A DNA stretch of 64,000 bases from an uncultured bacterium (GCA_903928495.1 CAIYQZ010000004.1:1-64000), one strand, 5' to 3'. Counted from the first letter of the stretch, positions 34,305 to 43,121 are shown. Program-made: numbers and translations. Notes: a model not told the origin generated them from the letters alone.

Positions 34305-35179
34305 AGCAGCCCAGCGCTGCGGGCGGCGGCTTCCAGGCCCTTGTAGTTGGACGGCTGGGTGGCGATGTAGCGGGTGGCGCGGTTGAGCTTCAAAATTTCA
34401 GCCTGGTCGGGCTTGGCCGGGTCCAATGCCAGCAGCGCGGCTTTGACCTTGGCCTGCATGTCGGCAGGCATGTCGGCGTGAACCGACCAGTTGTAATTGA
34501 AGTAGCCGGGGGTGGTGTAGAACACGTCTACGGCCTTGGTGTCCACCTTGTTCTCGGTCACAAACTTCTTCCACACCGTGATGTCGAGCGCGGCGGCGTC
34601 CACCTTGCCGCTAACCACCGAGGCAATGGTGGCGTCGTGCGCACCGCTGTAGGCAATGCGCTTGAAGTCTTTTTCGGGGTCGATCTTGGCTTCCAGCAAA
34701 AAGCTGCGGGGCATCAGGTGGCCCGAGGTGCTGCTTTGCGAGCCAAAGCTGACTTGTTTGCCCTTCATGTCGGCCAGGCTCTTGATGCCGGAGTCGGTTT
34801 TGGCAATGAACACCGACTGAAACTTGGTGTCTTCTTCACGCTGTGCCAAAGGCACAATTTTTCCGCCCGAGCGCAGGTTGGCTTGCACATGGGTAAACCC
34901 GCCAAACCACACCAGGTCAACCTTCTTGTTCACCAGGGCTTCCACGGCGGCGGGGTAGTCGCTCACGGGGGTGAACTCCACTTTCACGTTCAGCGCTTTT
35001 TCCAGGTAACTGGCCAGCGGGGTGAACTTGCGAATCTGCTCGGTGGCTGCTTCTTCCGGAATGGTGGTCACGCGGAACACGGTTTGCGCGTGCAGTGCGG
35101 GGTGTATGAATGCGGCGGCAGACAACAGGGCGCAAGACATCAGGGCGCGGCGGGTGCGTGAGTGGGACAGGCTGAGCAT
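34301..35179 (-). CDS. PhnD-like periplasmic binding protein, candidate selenium-oxyanion binder
   Basis: 292 residues: signal peptide (ALLSAAAFIHPALHAQ), then a PhnD-family fold with TTIPEEAATEQIRKFTPLASYL, VDLVWFGGFTHVQA, VSFGSQSSTSGHLMPRSFLL and AYSGAHDATIASVVSGKVDAAALD. The family binds phosphonate, phosphite or phosphate. I recall that one clade is named 'putative selenate ABC transporter substrate-binding protein' from its neighbourhood with selenium genes; the sen and selD genes here fit that clade. The ligand is therefore inferred from context. First gene of the operon leading to egtB, divergent from egtD. Confidence 0.82.
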   Translation of the reverse strand: MLSLSHSRTRRALMSCALLSAAAFIHPALHAQTVFRVTTIPEEAATEQIRKFTPLASYLEKALNVKVEFTPVSDYPAAVEALVNKKVDLVWFGGFTHVQANLRSGGKIVPLAQREEDTKFQSVFIAKTDSGIKSLADMKGKQVSFGSQSSTSGHLMPRSFLLEAKIDPEKDFKRIAYSGAHDATIASVVSGKVDAAALDITVWKKFVTENKVDTKAVDVFYTTPGYFNYNWSVHADMPADMQAKVKAALLALDPAKPDQAEILKLNRATRYIATQPSNYKGLEAAARSAGLL

Positions 35180-35315
35180 GGTGAACTCCGGGTGTGAAAT
35201 GAAGACAAGAGGAACAAACAGGGCCGCGTAATTAAACCGCGATGCGGGTGGTGTCCCGGAACAGGGGTTTTACCGCACGGCTCGAAGGTGTTGCCAACCC
35301 GGTATAACCGTGGGC
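35180..35315. promoter_or_regulatory. Divergent promoter region, transporter-egtB operon / egtD
   Basis: The 136 bases between the two start codons must drive both the D-C-E-E-egtB operon and egtD. A TAATTAAA element (~35229-35236) is the only AT-rich core. I see no convincing palindromic operator. Confidence 0.45.
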
Positions 35316-36293
35316 ATGTCTGTCCCCAAGCAACCCACCTTTCATCAACTGTTCACCACAGACCACGACGCAGTCAGGGCCGAGTTGCTGGCGGGGCTCA
35401 CCTCGCCTGTGGCACATACCAGCCCCAAGTTTTTGTACGACGCACTGGGCTCCCGGCTGTTTGAGGCCATCACCGAGCTGCCCGAGTACTACCCCACCCG
35501 TACCGAGGCGGCTATTTTCGAGCGCGATGGCGCTGCCTTGGCGGGTGTGGTGCCTGCAGGGGCCACGCTGGTGGACCTGGGCGCTGGCAACTGCCACAAG
35601 GCGGCCAGCCTGTTTGGCACGTTGCAGCCCAGCCGCTACGTGGCGGTGGACATCTCGGTGGACTTTTTGCGCAGCGCGCTCTTGTTGCTGCAACGCCAGC
35701 ATCCCGCCATGGACATGGTGGGCTTGGGGCTGGATTTTTCAGCCGGGCTTGCGTTGCCCACCGACGTGGTGCCTGCCGACAGCCCCCGCGTCTTGTTCTA
35801 CCCCGGCTCCAGCATTGGCAACTTCACGCCCGATCAGGCCCTGGCGTTTTTGCGCAGCGTGCACACCGCCTGTGGGCCAGTGGCGGGCAGCGGGCTGCTG
35901 ATTGGGGTTGACCTGGTGAAAGACACGGCCGAGCTGGAGGCCGCCTACGACGACGCGCTGGGCGTGACCGCCGCTTTCAACCTGAACCTGTTGCTGCACA
36001 CCAATCGCACCGTGGGCACCGACTTCAATGTGCGCGAGTGGTTGCACGTGGCGCTGTTCAACGCGGCCGAGTCGCGGATTGAAATGCACCTGCAGGCCCG
36101 CCACACACTGACCGTGCGTTGGCCGGGTGGCCAGCGCACCTTCACCGGCGGCGAACGCATCCACACCGAAAACTCCTACAAATGGACGCTGCCGCGCTTT
36201 CAGGCGCTGCTGGCCGATGCCGGTTTTGCCGCCAGCCAGGCCTGGACGGACGAGGGGCAGCGCTTTGCCGTGTGTTGGGCGCGCGCGCTGTGA
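35316..36293 (+). CDS. egtD: L-histidine N-alpha-methyltransferase EgtD
   Basis: 325 residues. SAM-binding motif LVDLGAGNCHKA (~87-98), the EgtD signature ELPEYYPTRTEAAIF (~55-69, substrate-binding Tyr), FYPGSSIGNF and TENSYKW near the end. It trimethylates histidine to hercynine, the common precursor for both ergothioneine (EgtB) and selenoneine (SenA). It is divergent from the transporter-egtB operon and converges on senA, with only 8 bases between the stops. Start: ATG 35316; GTG 35310 is also open. Confidence 0.94.
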   Translation: MSVPKQPTFHQLFTTDHDAVRAELLAGLTSPVAHTSPKFLYDALGSRLFEAITELPEYYPTRTEAAIFERDGAALAGVVPAGATLVDLGAGNCHKAASLFGTLQPSRYVAVDISVDFLRSALLLLQRQHPAMDMVGLGLDFSAGLALPTDVVPADSPRVLFYPGSSIGNFTPDQALAFLRSVHTACGPVAGSGLLIGVDLVKDTAELEAAYDDALGVTAAFNLNLLLHTNRTVGTDFNVREWLHVALFNAAESRIEMHLQARHTLTVRWPGGQRTFTGGERIHTENSYKWTLPRFQALLADAGFAASQAWTDEGQRFAVCWARAL

Positions 36294-36301
36294 TGCCTGC
36301 T

Positions 36302-37465
36302 TCAGCCGCCAGTCACCACTGCGGATTGTCCTGCCGACCGAAAGCCCGCGAAGATGTCGCGCCGCTCGGGGGTGAAGTAATTTCTGTAGTGAACTTGTGC
36401 CATCCGGTCAGCGGTGGCGGCACAAAAACCTTTCAAAACTGGGCGACCATCAAACCACGGGGCGGAATAGTCGCGGTAGGGGTGGGGCACAAAACCGGGA
36501 AAGGGCGCAAAGGCGCTGGCCGTCCATTCCCATACCTCACCCCAGCCAAAGCCGGGCACGGTTTGGGCTGCGCACACCCACTCGGCCTCGGTGGGCAAAC
36601 GGCGGCCTGCCCACTGGCACCAGGCCAGTGCATCGGTGTGGCTGATGTGCACGGCTGGGGCTGTGTCGTCCAGCGGCTGCCATTGGCCGAAGTGGCGGCT
36701 ATGCCACTGGTTGCCTGCGCGGCGCACATGCAGCGGCAGTCGGTGTCCGGTGGCTTGCACAAACGGCAGGTAGCGCGCCCAACTCACGGGCGCGGTGTCG
36801 ATGTCGAAAGCGTCCAGCGCCACGGTGTGGGCGCCCAGCTCGTTGTCAAACGCAAAGCCGGGGCCGCTGTATCCCATGCCGATGGTTTGGGCAGCGATGC
36901 GAACCGGCCCGTGGTCCACCGCGCGGGGCAGGTTGTGGCCCCGCGCCCACTCGGCGGGCAAGGGCACGTTCAGCGCCTGGGCCATGTAGACCGAGGCTTC
37001 GTTGTGCATGTCTTCGTGGGCCAGCACCAGCCGCCAGAAGTACAGGTCTTTGTCGCTGCGGCCTGCCTGGGCCAGCAAGGCCAGGGTTTGGTCCAAAACG
37101 CTGCTCAGGTACGCACGGGTGTCTGTCAGGCTGGGCAGGGGCAGGTGCCAGCGGCTGGCGTGGGGCACCTGGCTGGAGTTGTACAGCGCGTCGGCGTTGG
37201 CCAAGGCCGGTGCCGGGCGGGCGTGGTCAGGCTCGCAGGCGGTGCCCAGTGGGCGCTGCTGGTTGCGCCCAATCCACCATTCCTGGAACCAGCCCACATG
37301 GCCCAGTTCCCACATGGGCGGGTTCAGTTCGGGGCTGTAGGGTATTTGCAGGCCTGGCAGCGCCTGCGCCCAGGCATCGGCCAGCGCCAGGGTGCGCTGG
37401 CGGCTGTGGCGCATGGCGCTTGCCAGGGCGGTGGCATCCATGTGGCGAAAGCTGTGGTCGTTCAT
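36302..37465 (-). CDS. senA: Selenoneine synthase SenA (EgtB-related)
   Basis: 387 residues, an EgtB relative with the same two-domain plan but a distinct sequence. Probable iron ligands are His56 (WELGHVGWFQEWW), His150 and His154 (LVLAHEDMHNEA). The C-terminal domain has RRLPTEAEWVCAAQ and VWEWTASAFAPFPGF, then LKGFCAATADRM. In the published Variovorax system SenA joins a selenosugar to hercynine to give, after oxidation and elimination, selenoneine. The head-to-head position with senB-selD and next to egtD strongly supports SenA rather than a second EgtB. Start: ATG 37465, or ATG 37441 (see finding on the short gap). Confidence 0.9.
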   Translation of the reverse strand: MNDHSFRHMDATALASAMRHSRQRTLALADAWAQALPGLQIPYSPELNPPMWELGHVGWFQEWWIGRNQQRPLGTACEPDHARPAPALANADALYNSSQVPHASRWHLPLPSLTDTRAYLSSVLDQTLALLAQAGRSDKDLYFWRLVLAHEDMHNEASVYMAQALNVPLPAEWARGHNLPRAVDHGPVRIAAQTIGMGYSGPGFAFDNELGAHTVALDAFDIDTAPVSWARYLPFVQATGHRLPLHVRRAGNQWHSRHFGQWQPLDDTAPAVHISHTDALAWCQWAGRRLPTEAEWVCAAQTVPGFGWGEVWEWTASAFAPFPGFVPHPYRDYSAPWFDGRPVLKGFCAATADRMAQVHYRNYFTPERRDIFAGFRSAGQSAVVTGG

Positions 37466-37479
37466 GGAAAGGGCTTGGT

Positions 37480-38481
37480 ATGCCGGTCAATGTGAAGCAT
37501 GGGCAGGGTGGCCGGGTGGTCATCGTCAGCCCGGCGCTGGCCGATGCCAACAACGGCAACTGGCAAACTGCCCAGCGCTGGCAGCGGCTGCTGTCTGCGC
37601 AACATTCTGCCCGCATCACCCGTGAATGGCCCGATGACCTGGCCAGCTCAGACGACGTGATGCTGGCCCTGCACGCCCGCCGCTCGGCTCCCAGCATTGC
37701 GGCCTGGGCCGTGCAGCGCGGCTCTCAAGGCCTGGCTGTGGTGCTGACCGGCACAGACCTGTACCGGGACATTGCCACCGACGCCACCGCCCGCCACTCG
37801 CTGGCGCTGGCGCAGCAACTGGTGGTGTTGCAAGACCTGGGCCCGCAGGCCCTGCCCGAGGGCTTGCGGGCCAAGGCGCGGGTGGTGCTCCAGTCCACCA
37901 CCGCACGGGCCACGCTGCCCAAAACCCCCTGCCACCTGCGCGCAGTGATGGTGGGCCACCTGCGCGACGAAAAAGACCCCCGCACCCTGTTTTCCGCTGC
38001 CCGCCTTTTGAGCCAAGCAGACGGCGTGCTGATCGACCACATTGGCCAGCCGTTGGATGCCGCTTTGGGCGAAGCCGCACAAGCCACCGCTGCCGCCTGC
38101 CCGCACTACCGCTGGCTGGGCGGCTTGCCGCACGCCGCCACACGCCAGCGCATGCAGCGCGCCCATGTGCTGGTGCACACCAGCCGCATGGAAGGCGGCG
38201 CGCACGTGGTGATGGAGGCGGTGTGCAGCGGCACACCCGTGCTGGCCTCGCGCATCGATGGCAACGTGGGCCTGCTGGGCGCAAACTACGGCGGGTATTT
38301 CGAGCCCGGCGATGCCGCTGGGTTGAGCGGCCTGCTGCGCCAAGCCCGTGCCAGCCAGGGGCAACCCGACGGCCTGTTGGCCCGCCTGGTTGCCCAATGC
38401 GCCGTGCGCGCACCCCTGTTTGCCCCGGCAGCCGAGCGCCGGGCGCTGCTCGGCCTGGTGGCCGAACTGATGACACATTGA
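37480..38481 (+). CDS. senB: Selenosugar synthase SenB (glycosyltransferase family)
   Basis: 333 residues, GT-B fold. N-terminal VVIVSPALADANNGNWQTAQRW, then LTGTDLYRDI; the C-terminal half has the E-x7-E nucleotide-sugar motif EGGAHVVME and SGTPVLASRIDGNVGLLG. SenB is reported to make a Se-glycoside from a UDP-sugar and selenophosphate, the first enzymatic C-Se bond outside selenocysteine/selenouridine. GGAAAGG lies 8 bases upstream of ATG 37480. selD follows after 11 bases, so supply and use of selenophosphate are coupled. Confidence 0.9.
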   Translation: MPVNVKHGQGGRVVIVSPALADANNGNWQTAQRWQRLLSAQHSARITREWPDDLASSDDVMLALHARRSAPSIAAWAVQRGSQGLAVVLTGTDLYRDIATDATARHSLALAQQLVVLQDLGPQALPEGLRAKARVVLQSTTARATLPKTPCHLRAVMVGHLRDEKDPRTLFSAARLLSQADGVLIDHIGQPLDAALGEAAQATAAACPHYRWLGGLPHAATRQRMQRAHVLVHTSRMEGGAHVVMEAVCSGTPVLASRIDGNVGLLGANYGGYFEPGDAAGLSGLLRQARASQGQPDGLLARLVAQCAVRAPLFAPAAERRALLGLVAELMTH

Positions 38482-38492
38482 GAAAGACCTGA

Positions 38493-40790
38493 ATGCAAGC
38501 CTCTGACCAACCCGTGCTGCGCGACATCGTGCTGATAGGCGGTGGCCACAGCCATGTGGGTGTGCTGCGCCGCTTTGGCATGAACCCCGAGCCCGGTGTG
38601 CGCCTGACCGTCATCTGCAACAGCATTGACACGCCGTACTCCGGCATGTTGCCCGGTTACATCTCGGGGCACTATGGCTTTGACGATTGCCACATTGACC
38701 TGCCGCGCCTGGCCATGTTTGCCGGGGCGCGCTTTTACAACGACGAGGTGGTGGGGCTGGACACGGCCAACGGCAAAGTGCTGTGCCGCACCCATCCGCC
38801 TGTGGGGTTTGATGTGTGTTGCATCAACGTGGGCTCCACCCCGCAAGTGGGGCGCGTGCCCGGTGCGGCCGAGCACGCGGTACCGGTCAAACCCATTTTG
38901 AATTTCAACGCCCGCTGGCTGGCGCTGCTGGAGCGGGTACGACAGCACCCCGGCCGCACCACCATCGCTCTGGTGGGCGGGGGCGCGGGCGGCGTGGAGC
39001 TGACGCTGTCCATGCAGTTCCGCTTGCGCGCCGAGCTGAAAACCCTGGGCCGCAACCCCGACGATTTGGTGTTTCACCTGTTCACCAGCGGGCCTGAGGT
39101 GATGCCCACGCACAACGCCTGGGTGCGCAAACACTTCACCCGCGTGCTGGCCCAGCGGGGCGTGCACCTGCACACTGGGGCCGAGGTGGCGCAGGTGGGC
39201 GAGGGCACGCTGACCACCGCGCAGGGCCAAACCGTGGCCGCTGACGAAATCGTGTGGGTCACTCAGGCCGGTGGGCCCCAGTGGCTGCAAGGCTCGGGCC
39301 TGGCGCTGGACGCCGATGGTTTTGTGAAGGTGAACGAACACCTGCAAACCAGCCACCCCCAGGTGTTTGCCGCCGGTGACGTGGCCGCCTTCGGCCCCCG
39401 CCCCCTGGAAAAAGCCGGTGTGTTTGCCGTGCGCATGGGCCCGCCCCTGGCCGACAACCTGCGCCGTGCTGTGCGCGGTGTGCCGCTGAAGGCCTACAAG
39501 CCGCAAAAACACTGGCTGGCCCTCATCAGCACGGGCGACAAACACGCCGTGGCCTCGCGCGGCCCGGTGGGCTTTGCGGGCAACTGGGTGTGGCGCTGGA
39601 AAGACTGGATTGACCGCCGCTTCATGCAGCGCTTCAGCCAGTTCCCGGCCATGACCGAGATGCGCGCCGCCCGCAACAACGCGCTGGTGACGGACCTGCC
39701 GCTGACCGCCGACGAGTCGGCACAGGCCATTTCGGCCATTGCCATGCGCTGCGGCGGCTGTGGGGCCAAAGTGGGTGCCACCGTGCTGCAACGCGCCTTG
39801 GGCAACCTGCACCCGGTGGACCGGAATGACGTGGTGATTGGCCTGCACGCCCCCGACGATGCCGCCGTGGTGCGCGTACCCCCCGGCAAAGCCATGGTGC
39901 ACACGGTGGACTTTTTCCGGGCCTTCATTGACGACCCGTATGTGTTTGGCCAGGTGGCTGCCAACCACGCGCTGGGCGACATCTACGCCATGGGCGGAGA
40001 GCCCCAGACGGCCACCGCCGTGGTGACGGTGCCACCGGGGCTGGAAAGCAAGGTGGAAGAACTGCTGCTGCACATGATGAGCGGCGCCATGCAAGTGCTC
40101 AACGCCGCCAACTGCGCCCTGGTGGGCGGCCACACCGGCGAGGCCAAAGAGCTGGCGCTGGGCTTTGCCATCAACGGCCTGGTGGACGATGACCTGCACA
40201 CCGTGCTGCGCAAAGGCGGCCTCACGCCGGGCGATGCGCTCATCCTCACCAAACCCATAGGCACCGGCACCCTGTTTGCCGCCTACCCGCAGGCGGCGCA
40301 GCTGCCCATGTTCCATGGCCGCTGGGTGACGGAGGCGCTGGGCCACATGGTGCAGTCCAACCAGGCAGGGGCCCGCATCCTGACCGCGCACGGCGCCACC
40401 GCCTGCACCGACCTGACGGGCTTTGGCCTGCTGGGCCACCTGGTGGAAATGACCAAACCCTCCGGCGTGGACGCAGAACTGTGGCTGTCGGCCCTGCCTG
40501 TGTTGCCTGGGGCTGAAGAGTGCGTGGCTGCAGGCATCAGCAGTTCACTGGCCCCCGCCAACGTGCGCCTGCGCCGCGCCCTGCGCAACCAGGAAGCCTT
40601 TGTCAACCACCCCCGCTACCCGCTGCTGTTCGACCCACAAACCGCAGGCGGCCTGCTGGCCAGCGTGCCGCAGGCGCAGGTGGACGCGTGTGTGGCCGAG
40701 TTGAAGGCCGCGGGCTACACGCACACGGCGGTGATTGGGCGCGTGCTGCCGCAGGGGGATGCGGTGGAGAGTGTGGGATTGGTGGAGTGA
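38493..40790 (+). CDS. selD: Selenide, water dikinase SelD fused to an NADH-dehydrogenase-like flavoprotein (SenC role)
   Basis: 765 residues. Residues 1-~395 form a Pyr_redox_2 flavoprotein: IVLIGGGHSHVGVLRRFG, TTIALVGGGAGGVELTLSM, FAAGDVAAFG. Residues ~410-765 are SelD: CGGCGAKVGATVLQ (Cys423 and Lys426 at the catalytic C-x2-K; Cys, not Sec), APDDAAVVRVPPGK, VDFFRAFIDDPYVFGQVAANHALGDIYAMG in pieces, and DPQTAGGLLASVP. SelD makes selenophosphate from selenide and ATP; the flavoprotein half may provide selenide by reduction, which is inference. Such fusions occur in other proteobacteria. It ends the senB-selD operon; no selA, selB or tRNA-Sec is in the window, so selenoneine (and perhaps 2-selenouridine) is the likely destination. 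Confidence 0.93.
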   Translation: MQASDQPVLRDIVLIGGGHSHVGVLRRFGMNPEPGVRLTVICNSIDTPYSGMLPGYISGHYGFDDCHIDLPRLAMFAGARFYNDEVVGLDTANGKVLCRTHPPVGFDVCCINVGSTPQVGRVPGAAEHAVPVKPILNFNARWLALLERVRQHPGRTTIALVGGGAGGVELTLSMQFRLRAELKTLGRNPDDLVFHLFTSGPEVMPTHNAWVRKHFTRVLAQRGVHLHTGAEVAQVGEGTLTTAQGQTVAADEIVWVTQAGGPQWLQGSGLALDADGFVKVNEHLQTSHPQVFAAGDVAAFGPRPLEKAGVFAVRMGPPLADNLRRAVRGVPLKAYKPQKHWLALISTGDKHAVASRGPVGFAGNWVWRWKDWIDRRFMQRFSQFPAMTEMRAARNNALVTDLPLTADESAQAISAIAMRCGGCGAKVGATVLQRALGNLHPVDRNDVVIGLHAPDDAAVVRVPPGKAMVHTVDFFRAFIDDPYVFGQVAANHALGDIYAMGGEPQTATAVVTVPPGLESKVEELLLHMMSGAMQVLNAANCALVGGHTGEAKELALGFAINGLVDDDLHTVLRKGGLTPGDALILTKPIGTGTLFAAYPQAAQLPMFHGRWVTEALGHMVQSNQAGARILTAHGATACTDLTGFGLLGHLVEMTKPSGVDAELWLSALPVLPGAEECVAAGISSSLAPANVRLRRALRNQEAFVNHPRYPLLFDPQTAGGLLASVPQAQVDACVAELKAAGYTHTAVIGRVLPQGDAVESVGLVE

Positions 40791-40811
40791 GGTTTTTTTG
40801 AAATGTGAATC

Positions 40812-40853
40812 AAAAAGGCCGCTGTCGCTTTATCTCATTGAGTTTTCAGCTAT
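40812..40853 (+). repeat. Dispersed ~42-bp repeat after selD
   Basis: AAAAAGGCCGCTGTCGCTTT, ~10 variable bases, GAGTTTTCAGCTAT. The rest of the gap up to 41069 is AT-richer than the flanks and has no recognisable gene. Confidence 0.55.
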
Positions 40854-41069
40854 GTAAATAGTGCAGTTCATCGGGCTCGTTATCTGCTCCGCGAGACCGA
40901 GTGCGCTGTATTCAGCGGGTTACGGATCTGCTGTTAGCGACCCGTTGCGTACATCCCGTCTATACGTCCAAATCAGCCATTCGAGGCGCCACCTAGAAGA
41001 AGCTGTGTGTGAACAGTCGTGAGGGTCCATTCGGATGCCAGTGACTTGCTCGCACCTCGTGCTGGGGGT

Positions 41070-42449
41070 CTACAGGCGATGTTCAAACGCGGTTGCTTCA
41101 AAGTCCAGTTCGAAGAGGGCTCCACCGAGCATTGACGGCATGCATTTCAACTGCCAACCGTGAGCGCGTGCCACTTCCATGCAGATGGACAGGCCCAGAC
41201 CGGAGCCCGGCTTCGTGTTATCCGCAGCCCTCCAGAATCTTTCAAATACCTGGCTGCGTTGATGCTCTGCGACGCCCTGGCCTTCATCCTCAACGCGGAC
41301 CCTACCATGGGTCAGGCTGATTCGAACAGTGCCGCCCTGGGGTGAATGATCAACTGCGTTTTCAACCAGATTTTTCATCAGGACAAAGAGCTCTCCCGAA
41401 TCGGCCATCACCTCAAGGTCAAGCGACTCGCGCACGATCTGCACGCTGACTTCTGCTTTTTGTGCGCGCCACGAAAGAAATCCGCACACTTGTCGAGTCA
41501 CCTCATCCAGCGATACGGGTTGCTTCTTCAATGGACGTCCGCCCGTGACCTCTGCCACGTGCAGCAACTGATTCACGGTTCTTCCAAGGGCGTCGACATC
41601 GTCTAAGGTTTGCGGAGGCAAGCGTTCGACCTGAACCTCCAACTGACCGCGCAGTAAGGCGATTGGCGTCTTGAGCTCATGGGCTGCATTGGCAAAAAAC
41701 CGCTGCTGTGCATTGAAGGCCACCTCCAGACGCGCCAGTACTTCGTTGAACGCGATGACCAGAGGCCGGATTTCGGCGGGCAATGGATCCACCGGAATCC
41801 TGGCGGACAAGTTGTTCTGCCCCACCGTGCGGGCCGCCTGACTGGCCAGACGGATCGGCTGCAGCACGCTGCGCACACCCCAGTAGCTCAGCACGGCCAG
41901 CACGCCAATCGCCAGGGCGGCCATGATGCCTACGGCTTCTGCAATGGCCGGAGCGATAGCCTCTTGGGCGAGTTTGGCAAATCGGTCACTTCGGCCCACC
42001 TGAACCCAATAGTCCCGTCCCTGAACCCGATGGCGCACAGAAGCTACGTGAAAGGGTGTGCCGTTGATCTCGGTGCGCGAATAGCGCCCATCTTGCTGAT
42101 CCATGGAGACACCCGGCAAGAGGCTGCTGAAGTCGCTGTCCGAGGTAGCCAACACCTGACCGTCACTGGAAACAACGCGATATTTGAGGTTCGCAAAAAA
42201 CGCATCGAAGCTTTCGACGTCCTGTCCCTGCAACCGCACGGTCAGATCACCGTTCGCGTCAAGGGTAATCGCATCGGCGATATCGTGGGTCTGGCCCATC
42301 AGGCTTTGCTGCGTGATGAAGTCGCCAAAGCGGTGCACGAGAAAGGCCTGAACCGACAGATACAGGCCCGCCACGATGGCGATCGACAAGGAAAACACCA
42401 GGGTCAGGCGAAGGGCGAGGCTAGGTGTCTTGAGGAACCGCCAATGCAT
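41070..42449 (-). CDS. Sensor histidine kinase (TctE/QseC-like)
   Basis: About 459 residues: membrane span (~15-35), periplasmic sensor (~40-160), second span (~175-195), HAMP (RSVLQPIRLASQAARTV), HisKA with NAAHELKTPIALLRGQLE (phospho-His), and HATPase with NLVENAVDHSP, VEDEGQGV and GSGLGLSICMEV. The start ATG 42449, with AAGGG upstream, overlaps the regulator gene by 29 bases. It forms a two-component pair with that regulator and probably with the outer-membrane barrel ahead of it. Codon use is less GC-rich than in the sen region. Confidence 0.92.
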   Translation of the reverse strand: MHWRFLKTPSLALRLTLVFSLSIAIVAGLYLSVQAFLVHRFGDFITQQSLMGQTHDIADAITLDANGDLTVRLQGQDVESFDAFFANLKYRVVSSDGQVLATSDSDFSSLLPGVSMDQQDGRYSRTEINGTPFHVASVRHRVQGRDYWVQVGRSDRFAKLAQEAIAPAIAEAVGIMAALAIGVLAVLSYWGVRSVLQPIRLASQAARTVGQNNLSARIPVDPLPAEIRPLVIAFNEVLARLEVAFNAQQRFFANAAHELKTPIALLRGQLEVQVERLPPQTLDDVDALGRTVNQLLHVAEVTGGRPLKKQPVSLDEVTRQVCGFLSWRAQKAEVSVQIVRESLDLEVMADSGELFVLMKNLVENAVDHSPQGGTVRISLTHGRVRVEDEGQGVAEHQRSQVFERFWRAADNTKPGSGLGLSICMEVARAHGWQLKCMPSMLGGALFELDFEATAFEHRL

Positions 42450-43104
42450 AGCCCACGCCCTTTGTGTTGACAATCGATACGCCCGATTGAAGCGCCGTCA
42501 GCTTGCCTCGCAGGCGCAGGATAGCGACGTCCAGCGCCTTGGGCGTTATCTCGGAAAAAGCGCCCCAGGCGGCCGACTCCAGCGCACCTCGACGCACCAC
42601 TTGACCCGCGTTGCGAATCAGGGTCAAGAGCACCTGAAGCTCGCTGGGCGACAAGGTGATGGATGAGGAGCCAACAAAAAGCGTGCTCGCCTGCGGCGAC
42701 ACCCTGAGGTCAGAAAAGCAGGCTTCATCCGGTGCCCATTGCTGATTGCGGCGCATCAGGGCTTTGGTCCTTGCCACTAGTTCAGCCATTTCGAAGGGCT
42801 TGGTCAGGTAATCGTCGGCTCCGTTTTCGAGTCCGCTCACGCGGTCGTCCAAAGCGTCGCGGGCCGTCAGGATCAGGCAGGGCGTGGACTGCCGAAGGGC
42901 GCGCAATTGCGCCAGCAAGGACAACCCGTCGCCGTCGGGCAAACCCCGATCCAGAATCAGCGCATCGTACCGTACGGTTTCCAAGAAGGCGGCGGCATGC
43001 CCCAGGCTGGTCACTGTGTCACATGCGATGCCTTGCGCCCGCAAGGCGAACACCACGGCCTGCGCCATTCGGGGATGGTCTTCAACAATCAGTACCCGGG
43101 GCAT
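42421..43104 (-). CDS. OmpR-family response regulator
   Basis: 227 residues: receiver domain with VLIVEDHPRM, phospho-acceptor Asp in LILDRGLPDGDG (~Asp52), switch Thr in LILTARDA and Lys in YLTKPFEM; then an OmpR winged helix (~130-222) ending in VNTKGVGYAL. It lies 17 bases after the outer-membrane protein gene and overlaps the kinase gene. Confidence 0.94.
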   Translation of the reverse strand: MPRVLIVEDHPRMAQAVVFALRAQGIACDTVTSLGHAAAFLETVRYDALILDRGLPDGDGLSLLAQLRALRQSTPCLILTARDALDDRVSGLENGADDYLTKPFEMAELVARTKALMRRNQQWAPDEACFSDLRVSPQASTLFVGSSSITLSPSELQVLLTLIRNAGQVVRRGALESAAWGAFSEITPKALDVAILRLRGKLTALQSGVSIVNTKGVGYALAVPQDT

Positions 43105-43121
43105 AACTCAAAGTGTGTCAT

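Noticed and set aside
36302-37465. A second ordinary EgtB
   Set aside because: The protein differs from the EgtB encoded at 30495 and stands head to head with senB-selD, which fits SenA.
39744-39770. Selenocysteine in SelD
   Set aside because: The catalytic position reads TGT (Cys), not TGA.
38286-40439. A 717-codon minus-strand frame opposite selD
   Set aside because: Shadow with no family signature; the plus-strand gene has all SelD motifs.
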